Shown here piece by piece: positions 57,401 to 64,000 of a stretch of 64,000 nt of DNA. Origin of the DNA: Isoperla grammatica (Eukaryota > Arthropoda > Insecta > Plecoptera > Perlodidae); contig OX246745.1 of NCBI GenBank assembly GCA_945910005.1, positions 43,666,251 to 43,730,250 on the forward strand, read 5' to 3'. How positions within the stretch are numbered: the first letter of the stretch is position 1; every line of letters begins with the position of its first letter. The notes under the pieces were generated by a model. The model saw nothing but the letters and a program-made list of their open reading frames with translations, was not told where the DNA came from and did not search any database. A program made the translations under genes and the position numbers.

Positions 57401-57614
57401 TTCATTGCTTCATTTGACAGAGTAACGGAATTTTATATTTCACTGGCGGTGGTAGTGGTGGATGTATATATATGGGATGCACAGAAAGTTATGAGTTACA
57501 CAGGTCGGCCCTCAGTGCATTTCGGCGCCTATAGGGGGGGGGCGCTTTGGCGCCCCCTAAAATGTCGGCGCCCTAGGCTCCAGCCTAGTTAGCCTATGCC
57601 TTAATACAGCACTG
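54418..57614 (-). mobile_element. full-length hAT transposon inserted in the Gypsy A integrase
   Basis: A perfect 8-bp target duplication CATGCACG flanks it (54410-54417 and 57615-57622). Ends are CATGGCCGGATTAAGACAT and, inverted, CAGTGCTGTATTAAGGCAT, matching at most positions. Length 3197 bp. It carries one long transposase frame on the minus strand, so it is the best candidate for a recently autonomous DNA transposon here. A C tract near 54470 and an A tract near 54530 lie outside the gene. Confidence 0.9.
54522..57074 (-). CDS. hAT transposase (ZMYM/TTF-finger type), intact frame
   Basis: The first good ATG is at 57072-57074 (MSCKKLSGAQVRKRAKDK); the frame is open a little further upstream. 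About 850 residues. Order: basic N-terminus; TTF-type zinc finger (RQWVVYSPSSGVVVCAHCKL, near residues 165-195); a DUF4371-like domain (NGNFLSALELIAEFDPFLAD, YSISIDSTPDISHVDQVTFI); catalytic-region motifs GQSYDNASNMAGPYSGLQAR and PCAAHSLNLVGVCAAE; an alpha-helical insertion; and the C-terminal hAT dimerisation motif (NCSGERSFSSLKRVKNYLRS, then LNALAVLYIENDILLS). No stop or frameshift is seen. It would cut and paste the element in the nucleus. The last 30 residues are atypical and run into an A/T tract. Confidence 0.9.
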   Translation of the reverse strand: MSCKKLSGAQVRKRAKDKIDRCETELSKIPKINSFFTSANVTADCSTSRPTSSACEKTASANEVPHNLTVESDNSIEEELSNSDVSHQLAAPVLDVPVSDDPSQWIINNDTIDYVTRNGVNQNLDGDFMKSERVYKDQKRYFNKSLISYKHLNGETRQRQWVVYSPSSGVVVCAHCKLFKGKSQFAEGFNDWKNAAVRFKEHENSLDHRLRVFDFIARGNTLQRIDQSLTLQLSEETAYWRNVLKRVVAAVKSLARRGLAFRGAVEKFGSPNNGNFLSALELIAEFDPFLADHIARFGNVGRGTPSYLSSTICNEFILLMGNKVVNEIITELKISKYYSISIDSTPDISHVDQVTFIVRYVKPDGSPVERFICYIPNAGHKANELENAILSTFDAYNIDIRDCRGQSYDNASNMAGPYSGLQARIKRQNALALFVPCAAHSLNLVGVCAAESCDKACEYFALLQRLYNFFSASTHRWELLIQHLQPGSKVLKNLSTTRWSARADAGEAVATNMKEIIATLDTMQNDDLEKKATKYDASLLKKDLICLETAIMAVFWRNVMNRFDRTNKKLQAVCIDIGITVELYASLEGYVKDLRENFDAFEQLAIDQCGINKYKYDNRRTKCDQEISGKDNFKINTYLVVIDRLTSELQRRKDAYTKIYETFGFLSKLQDHDTEEIVEKSSLLATTYDEDLEASFPDECLHFKLYLKNSKDIADITSFSAINLLKMIRKENLESVFPNVDVALRMFTCMASTNCSGERSFSSLKRVKNYLRSTVGQERLNALAVLYIENDILLSLNYDDIIDTFAKEKARKKNSCQCLIVRLERARLGPVKSYNLVSCNVLFVYFFFFT

Positions 57615-57655
57615 CATGCACGATAGTACCGGCTTTACACCTGTCGAATTGCATT
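57615..57655 (+). pseudogene. Gypsy A integrase, 41-bp remnant between two insertions
   Basis: After the hAT target copy the frame reads HDSTGFTPVELHL, a typical integrase segment following the Glu motif, and is cut again by the LTR of Gypsy B at 57656. Only 41 bp separate the two insertions. Confidence 0.85.
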
Positions 57656-57847
57656 TGTAATGGGACAGGAATTGGGTTACCGCACAATCCAAAACACCCA
57701 CGTCCCTGAACCTGTTTATTTTCCACACACACACAAAAACAACCTCTCGGCTCGACGGCCTTACATCTACTACCCTGAACCCACCACCAACCTGCCTCGC
57801 TGGGGAGGGGAGCCCTACCCCATGGGGGGTGGGGGTGACCCATTGCA
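57656..57847 (-). repeat. Gypsy B 3' LTR (192 bp)
   Basis: It reads TGTAATGGGACAGGAATTGG to GGGTGACCCATTGCA on the plus strand, with TG...CA termini. On the minus strand a purine tract (AAGTGGGGGGC) precedes it and AATAAAC lies inside. It is identical by eye to the 60538-60729 copy. The CATT to its left (57652-57655) matches the CATT after the other LTR. Confidence 0.93.
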
Positions 57848-58167
57848 GCCCCCCACTTAAAGTAATGTACGAAGTAACATTGGTTTAAGTATCGAGGCAG
57901 TACTAAAACCTTCTATAAACGACAATGCAATTGAAATGACAAAAAGAATACATAAAACCAAAATTTGCGTCCACACAACACATTACGGGTCCGCACTATA
58001 GCTGTGTAAGAAAATATGAGAAATAATATTATAACAACTACTGCATGACATTTCGGCACTAAAGCGATAGCAACTAACGTACATGGTAACCATTAAGTAT
58101 ACGCACATATTGTCAACATAAGGTTGAAGCATGGTTAGTCTGTTTGTTTGTAATCAAATGAGGTCAT
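57848..58167 (-). other. Gypsy B 3' internal region without genes
   Basis: Non-coding sequence between the 3' LTR and the internal minisatellite. The RT, RNase H and integrase expected here are missing. Confidence 0.6.
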
Positions 58168-58355
58168 CCATGATACACAAAACACTAACAGTTGATACAC
58201 AAAACACTAACAGTTGCTACACAAAACACTAACAGTTGATACACAAACACTAACAGTTGATTCACAAAACACTAACAGTTGCTACACAAAACACTAACAG
58301 TTGCTACACAAAACACTAACAGTTGCTACACAAAACACTAACAGTTGATACACAC
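58168..58355. repeat. 22-bp minisatellite inside Gypsy B
   Basis: About eight units of TGATACACAAAACACTAACA GT, with TGCTAC and TGATTC variants and one 21-bp unit. It sits exactly where the pol frame of Gypsy B is cut. Confidence 0.93.
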
Positions 58356-60384
58356 GTTGAGGTATCGGGCATTGAAATGGAACGAGTGGATTGACGTACT
58401 GTGTAGATGCTCGTTCGATTACGTTATCCTCCAACATTTGCGCGATTTTCTCCCTCACCGCTGTCCGCAAGGCATGAGGGACAGGGTAAGACTTTTGTTT
58501 AAAGGGAGCCTCATCCGTTAGCGAAATCGAGTGTTCATAAACATTGGTGAGGCCGGGTTTCGTCGAAAATGCATTTCTGTATTTGAGTAGTAGTGATTGC
58601 AGGTCCGTCTTTTGTTGACTATTCAAACCAACTAGTCCATCCACGCGGGCTCGAATCTCTGCTCGTGTCGGGTGAATTTTATGACAGGGTTGTTCTTCTA
58701 TGGCGGCAGCGGGCGGGGGATCGTAAACCCGTAGCTTTGGGTCGTCGTCGTCTACCCCTACCCTGAGGCAGGTAAGATTCTCTTCTGCAGTGGCGTACAG
58801 TCGGTTTACGGTGATGTGTGTAGCCTCCGGGACTGTGTTGTGGAACGGAAGCACGACTGAAGTACCGTCGCCGTGTACTACTATTAGTGCCGACTCGAAG
58901 TTTATCACCGCTCTCGTGTCGTGGAGCCAATCAGTACCAAATATGATGTTTTTTGATAAAGTGGGCACCACGATGCACGGGACGTCTCTGGTCCACCCTG
59001 CAATGTTGACCGTGAGTAGTACTTGGGTCGATGCAGCTTGTGCGCTGTTGCCTATGGCACCGAATATTTTTATTTTGGGCGTTGGCAACGGCGGCAGATC
59101 CCCGACCTTCTCGACGAGGCTGTCGAGGAACGTCTGGGAGACGCAGGAGATTTCACTCCCTGAATCAATAAGAATCAGCGACTGAACGGCCCCCTGAATT
59201 GTCCCCAATACCTCAGGGGCGACGCGTGGTGTTGTGTCGGCGTCGTCATCTGAGAGCAAGTCCGTGGTCATGGAGGTAATGTGGTTGAGCTCGACGTCCG
59301 TGGGAGTGTCGTTCAGCTCGCAGTCGACACCCAGGTCGACGTCGCCCTCGTCTACTCCCACCGCACGGATTTGACGACTGTGCTCGAGTGGTCGCGTCGT
59401 CATCTCAGTCGAGCGGTCACGTTGTTGCGAACTGGGTGTCCGCCACTGGCCGTTGTTGTTGGTTGCTCGCCCAGCACTGGGGTGTGATGTTGAGCGCTGC
59501 TCGGCCCCGTTGTCACGTTTAGGCGCTATCGCCTGCTGACGCCAGTTGGTGGTGTCGCCGCCGGCGTTGACGTCCGCCTGTGACCTGGGCGCGTGGATCG
59601 CATTTGGACGCCGTTTATTGGCTTCGTCCAAACGACGTAGCAGCCTGAGCGTATCGTCTACGGTAGTTTTGTCGGCGGCCAGCAAGGTAGCCGTCACTTC
59701 TGGTTTGAAGTGATCGACGATAGCGTCGATGAAATCTCCGTCGCTAAGCGCCGGTGAGAGATGGCGAGATTTAGACAAAATTAATAAAAAATAGTCCGCC
59801 ATCTGATGCTCGTACTGTCTAGGACATTTGCCGTGGTACAAGTCATACCTGACTTGGCGCTGCTGTGTTGGGCCCCAAAATTCGTTTACGAATGCTTGTT
59901 TAAATTGTCTGAACGCCACGAAGCGATCTGCGAATACCTCGCCCCAGCGTCGCGCTGATCCCCGCAATTGGCCCATGGTGACGGATATCTGGTAGCGCGG
60001 GGGTACTCGCGCTACGTCGAAGTACTCTTCGATCTCCGAGGTGAATACGACGGGATGCGTCCGTCCCCCATACCCATCGAATATGGGCAACTGGAGCAGT
60101 GGCTTGAAGTCTGCCCCCCAGACCGAAGCACATGGCGACGCCGTAGCGCCCGCCGGGGGTGGGGAGTCGCGGCTTGTGTCCGACCTGCCGCTTGCTGTTG
60201 AGAGTTCCAGGCTCGCCACCCGCTCTGACAGAGAGCCCACAGACGCCTGTAAGGTCGTTACCGACGCTGTAATGCCGTCGCACGTCCCTTTCAGATCGTC
60301 ACGTAATCCTTGAATCAGTTCAATTAGTTCTGTGTTGGACATGTCAGCGCCGGTCGTTCGACGTCCCGAGCGCGTCTTCACCAT
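58356..60384 (-). pseudogene. Gypsy B gag-protease-partial RT, one frame, pol deleted
   Basis: The frame starts MVKTRSGRRTTGADMSNTEL (ATG at 60382-60384). It parallels Gypsy A: coiled N-terminus, capsid-like region (LPIFDGYGGRTHPVVFTSEI, VTMGQLRGSARRWGEVFADR, FWGPTQQRQVRYDLYHGKCP), polar linker without zinc knuckle, then protease LILIDSGSEISCVSQTFLDS and IIFGTDWLHDT, and the start of RT (FKQKSYPVPHALRTAVREKI, TQYVNPLV). After NPLV it runs into the 22-bp repeats; the remaining RT, RNase H and integrase are gone. The rest of the frame is intact. The element could move only with help from a full-length relative. Confidence 0.9.
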
Positions 60385-60520
60385 ACACGCGCGCACGCGG
60401 TACAACACTAAGTAGCTCGCTAAAAACAAAATTCCACCGCGCGAAACTCACCCGCGAGCGCGGTACCAGCAAAACTGAAAACGCGGAACACACGTACACC
60501 ACGATAAACTCCGTCCGTAT

Positions 60521-60535
60521 TTAGGTTGGGCGCCA
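60521..60535 (-). promoter_or_regulatory. Gypsy B primer-binding site
   Basis: On the minus strand the 5' LTR ends ATTACA, then AC, then TGGCGCCCAACCTAA. Start and two-base spacing match Gypsy A. Confidence 0.8.
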
Positions 60536-60537
60536 GT

Positions 60538-60729
60538 TGTAATGGGACAGGAATTGGGTTACCGCACAATCCAAAACACCCACGTCCCTGAACCTGTTTA
60601 TTTTCCACACACACACAAAAACAACCTCTCGGCTCGACGGCCTTACATCTACTACCCTGAACCCACCACCAACCTGCCTCGCTGGGGAGGGGAGCCCTAC
60701 CCCATGGGGGGTGGGGGTGACCCATTGCA
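60538..60729 (-). repeat. Gypsy B 5' LTR (192 bp)
   Basis: Same 192 bases as the 57656-57847 LTR, identical by eye, which implies a recent insertion. It is followed by CATT (60730-60733), the target duplication partner of 57652-57655. Confidence 0.93.
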
Positions 60730-61109
60730 CATTTCAACGCCAAACCAGCTAGAGACACCGACAAATATTTTAATTGGCCTCCACGAGACGAGCTGCCGCC
60801 AGCCACAAAGCTCGACCTCGCCAATGAGCGTTTGTTGTCCCGGGCGGAGCGAAGAAAACACAACCACGACCTTGTCAATACACGCCCCAACAGTACACAC
60901 AAGGCCAGCTCGTGCTGCTCAAGGCCAACAACGTTTCGTCGCTTCTGAATAAAGAAACTGCCAAACTCTTCCTGCTTTACGAAGGGCCGTTCAAGATACG
61001 ACGCGCGGTTGGGGCAAATGCCTACGAGTTACAGGACCTGGCAGGGAACGTTTTGAAAGGAACTCAAAATACAATCAACATCAAGCCGTATGTGCAGGCA
61101 CCCCAGTGA
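60730..61109 (+). pseudogene. Gypsy A integrase C-terminus, one frameshift
   Basis: After the Gypsy B insertion the integrase resumes with FNAKPARDTDKYFNWPPRDE, then LANERLLSRAERRKHNHDLV, breaks near 60890 and continues in another frame as LLKANNVSSLLNKETAKLFL, LYEGPFKIRRAVGANAYELQ and a stop at 61109. The LYEGPFKI block is the GPY/F-type module that ends many Gypsy integrases. No chromodomain is visible. Confidence 0.85.
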
Positions 61110-61736
61110 ATTCGGTCAGTTATTTATTGTGTTTCATAAATGTGTCTACAATCATTAACGTCTTATCACATAAGTGGTAATTATCCACCGTTCTACATGT
61201 ATCCGTGTGCTATTTTATGGTGTTTCATCTATACACTAATTTTGTTTACAATAATTAACTCTTTGTGTTCGATATTAATTGTTTACTGTGCGGATATCTA
61301 CATTGTTCCCGTGTTACGGTATTCTATCTTATTTGTGTACTACATTCACCCATTATGGGTTTGGTTCAACGATTGTACTTGCCACGGTTTATGCCGACGT
61401 GTGTTTGGACAAATTTTACTCATTATGATAAGTAATAGTATAGGCAAATACAACCGAAATTCGGTTCTAGACGGAAATAATTATTAGAAAGGTGATTTCT
61501 TTTGCAATAGGTTCCTTGGGGTCTCCTTTACATCTCCAGAAAAATCCCCAAAAATCCTTCGTGGGCAACACCCTTCAATTTTGAAAAATCCCCGCCATGT
61601 TCCAGTTTAAAAAAAATTACCATAACTTAGGAACTGTTTGTTATAAAAAGATGTAGTTTACACCAAAATGCGTGTGGTGACGCCTACCTGCGCAAGAGAA
61701 GAGTCGCAAACGCACAGCAACAATCATTGTTATTAT
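61110..61736. other. Gypsy A 3' region and unassigned sequence
   Basis: No LTR matching the 5' one was found here, so Gypsy A is 3'-truncated or its LTR has diverged. The stretch holds a 115-codon hydrophobic frame (61140-61487) and some unassigned sequence before the Helentron. Confidence 0.4.
61140..61487 (+). CDS. small hydrophobic ORF downstream of integrase
   Basis: The frame MCLQSLTSYHISGNYPPFYM continues with long hydrophobic runs (FIYTLILFTIINSLCSILIV and VLRYSILFVYYIHPLWVW), giving two or three predicted membrane segments, and ends GKYNRNSVLDGNNY. It lies 30 bp after the Gypsy A integrase stop, where some Gypsy elements carry a third gene. AT-rich DNA readily produces hydrophobic frames, so it may be non-coding. 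Confidence 0.3.
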   Translation: MCLQSLTSYHISGNYPPFYMYPCAILWCFIYTLILFTIINSLCSILIVYCADIYIVPVLRYSILFVYYIHPLWVWFNDCTCHGLCRRVFGQILLIMISNSIGKYNRNSVLDGNNY

Positions 61737-62458
61737 TAAGCGAGCGAAGCGAGCGTCTCCATTAGACCTTTATGGCACTTCGTTCTTTTTTTTATGTCGA
61801 TAGCGGTCGAACGAAAAGTCCGATCAACTTGAAATTTTGATCATCCACAAGCCTCGATGTGGATTGAAGGTGTATAGTTTTGAGTCAAAATCGTTCGAAA
61901 AGTTAAGAAAGTACACCATAGTTACTTCAAAATATTTTTCTGAAACAGCATGGCGGCAAAATGTGAGATAGCCATATTTCTCTAAAGCTTTTTCCAATCA
62001 CGAATATGTTCATTTTATGGCGATCTGATAAATATTGGCAAAGTTACACAAAAGTTATCGAAAATATTTTTCTGAAACACGGTAACAATAAAATGTGAGG
62101 TGGCTTTCTAATAGTAAATGTTTGTCCGGTCACGAATATACTAATTTAAACGCGATCGGATGCGTATTAGAGGCAAAAATTACATTTCTATTGCTGTCAA
62201 TAACTGTTTGTAACGGTGGCGGACCGCGGCGAAAACACTTGACAGAATGACAACGAAAATTCTTAGCAACGCACATTGCACTCCATTCAACAATGTCGGG
62301 AAGTATAATAGCTATGGAAATTAGAAAAATGTTTGCAATGCACATTCTTGAATTGTTGTTTATTGTTGTTTTTATAAGCTTTGAGATCTATTCGACAGAA
62401 AGTTCGTAGATATGGACGCGCTCGCTTATCAACGCGTCAAACAGAGCGTTTTCCTAGT
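61737..62458 (+). mobile_element. Helentron-type element, family 2, copy 2
   Basis: It starts TAAGCGAGCGAAGCGAGCGT and ends with hairpin AACGCGTCAAACAGAGCGTT then TTCCTAGT. It is the same element as at 9419-10147 in opposite orientation, with scattered substitutions and small indels. Flanks are ATTATTAT on the left and TTTATT on the right, in line with T-T targeting and no target duplication. Confidence 0.72.
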
Positions 62459-62542
62459 TTTATTTACAGAAGGTGGTGTGGCTGGGCTATGGTATTGGGA
62501 GTGGGGGTTGTGTTATGAACGTGGGGGAAAGGTGGAAGGAAG

Positions 62543-64000
62543 ATGGACGAAAAGTGCATTTTCTGCTGTTATGGAGTGGTAGGAGTTGAAAGTGTCACTG
62601 TGGTAAGAGGTTTAGATACTATTTGAGAACTTAGTGTACAGAGAAAAGATAGAATTGCGGAAAAAATGAGGGTGTCAGTAGTGTGCGAGCTCACGTAAAC
62701 TGTAGAAAAGCTTTTACAAGACACCCAAATCAAGTTTCAGTGGTACCAAGTGAAAGATCAAATTCACGAAAACCCCTCCTAAGACGTGCTGTACAATCCT
62801 TTGATTTAAACGTGCTGTCTCTATTGCGCGGAGAAGGTTGATAAAAAAAAGCTTACAACAAGCACCCTAATCGCTTCTCAAAAATTTGCGCCGTGGTGGT
62901 TTTATCAAAAATGTCCAGTATTCGAATGGTTTGTTCAAGGAGATGTGACAAGTGGGCAGAAATAGTTCTCAATCGCATCAATACCTCCATTGACCTGATT
63001 GCTGTCGATGCACGATATCATACAAACTGTGATGCGCGTTTTTCAGTTCTTGGTTCTAGTATGCCGGGCGAGGTATCTGAAAATGTTGGAAGGCCTATTG
63101 ACGAGTCCAAGTTAGAGGCTTTCAATGAATTATGGAACTTCCTTGATGTAAACGATTATTGCCAGTACCTTCTGTCCGAACTTATAGAGAAGCTTGCACA
63201 GTTCAGTGCCGGTGCCAGCAATGACAACCTGTATAGCGAAAAGCGACTGCGAGACCTCCTATCAGCGCGCTATGGTGATAGCGTTCTGATATCACCCAGC
63301 ATGAAGAGTTTCGGGACCGGGGTTTCGTTCCGGTTTGTAGCATCACGGATTTTAATGGACACCTGGTATAACTGCCGAAAGAAGGAGGCTGCAGAAGAAA
63401 AAAAGAGAATTCTAGACGCGGCTGTCACCATTCTCTAAGAAGAGATAAGATCTGAAGTTTATGACTGCACGACATATCCAACTTTTGAAGAAATGTCTGG
63501 AGGGGGAGCGAATCAAGTTGAGGAGATCCAGTCGAAGGTGTTAAGTGTTGCTCACACCATCATATCTTCGGTGCGTCCACGTTATTTTGTATAGTACAGG
63601 TTGGACTTGGTGTATTTCTTCACGGACGTTTTCGACCACGACATCTAATTAACGTTCTCCACAAATTAGGCTGCTCCGTTTCCTACAGCGAGATTTGCAA
63701 GTATGAAGCCTCCCTGACCATCAACATGTCAACTGAAGTTCAGGATAACTGATTTGTGCAGTTAGTCTTCGATAATGCCGATCACAATACTCGAACTGTG
63801 GATGGGCACAGAACGTTTCATGTGATGGGAGGAGTGCAGTGTGTGACGCCTGCTTCAACCGTCCAAACAACTTCGCGAGTTCCAAGACCGAAGCTTCAAC
63901 CGGGGGCAACTCTTGTCGGAAAGTTTGGCTTAATCCCGATCGTCAGTCACGACCGGCCAATGAACAGTGGTCTGAATCGCGTGGTCGTGGAAGACGTTCG
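62543..64000 (+). pseudogene. decayed transposon-type protein gene, runs off the right edge
   Basis: Pieces in shifting frames read MDEKCIFCCYGVVGVESVTV, VRGLDTI and VHAHCRKAFTRHPNQV (62543-62740); CSRRCDKWAEIVLNRINTSI, DLIAVDARYHTNC and later SFGTGVSFRFVASRILMDTW (62911-63438, longest intact piece); then LHKLGCSVSYSEICKYEASL and LVFDNADHNTRTVDGHRTFH (63640-63830). The N-terminal Cys pairs, the D-A-R-Y-H-x-x-C segment and the DNADHN-x-x-TVDG-x-x-T-F-H segment belong to a large, poorly classified transposon-associated family in invertebrate genomes (my recollection). Several stops and frameshifts make it a pseudogene. Confidence 0.6.

Noticed and set aside
61500..61740. 3' LTR of Gypsy A
   Set aside because: I looked for the AATAAAAGG, ACCTATTCGC and TAGTACA segments of the 5' LTR after the integrase stop and did not find them.

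Overview
The window is nuclear DNA from an animal, most likely an invertebrate and plausibly an arthropod. It has spliced exons with GT/AG borders, long introns, microsatellites and satellites, and eukaryote-only transposons (Penelope-like, Gypsy, BEL/Pao, R1-clade LINE, hAT, P-like, MULE/foldback, Helentron-type). The R1-clade LINE and the foldback element favour an arthropod, but that is inference. Nothing bacterial or organellar is visible.

The only well-supported host gene is a TMEM41-family (VTT/DedA-type membrane protein) gene on the minus strand. Five phase-compatible coding exons lie at 24753-24879, 17762-17900, 16804-16932, 6650-6848 and 794-932; the last coding part lies beyond the left edge. 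Its introns hold most of the left 24 kb: three abutting Helentron-type elements (1348-5560), a LINE tail (5884-6470), a Penelope-like element (PLE) split by a long-TIR element that itself carries a Helentron (7.1-12.8 kb), four satellite or minisatellite arrays, a P-like transposase relic (20447-21800) and a head-to-head pair of PLE terminal repeats (22211-22590). A second possible host exon (terminal, product unknown) is at 47239-47430, minus strand.

Upstream of the TMEM41 start codon is a large foldback DNA transposon (about 25.2-31.3 kb). Two inverted arms of about 171-bp tandem repeats flank relics of a MULE/NOF-like transposase. Then follows an R1-clade LINE (about 31.6-42.17 kb, ending in poly(A)), broken by frameshifts, a nonsense codon and active-site substitutions, whose 3' UTR holds a TTAA-flanked element and an 8-bp-TSD hAT derivative. 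A long-TIR element of unknown family (42.3-45.3 kb) and a 111-bp satellite (45.87-46.69 kb) come next.

From 47.8 to 61.1 kb is a nest of transposons: a BEL/Pao element (minus), a Gypsy element 'A' (plus) abutting its pol, and inside the integrase of A both a 3.2-kb hAT element with one intact 863-codon frame (8-bp TSD) and a Gypsy element 'B' (minus; LTRs identical by eye, 4-bp TSD, pol largely deleted). The right end carries a second copy of the small Helentron family (61737-62458) and a decayed transposon-type gene running off the edge (62543-64000).

These elements do not form a joint pathway. What they show is the order of events: BEL, then Gypsy A, then hAT and Gypsy B; PLE, then the long-TIR element, then Helentron; LINE, then the TTAA element and the hAT derivative. 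The most unusual molecular features are PLE hammerhead-like RNA motifs with a swapped 3-8 core base pair and the foldback element with satellite-like arms.
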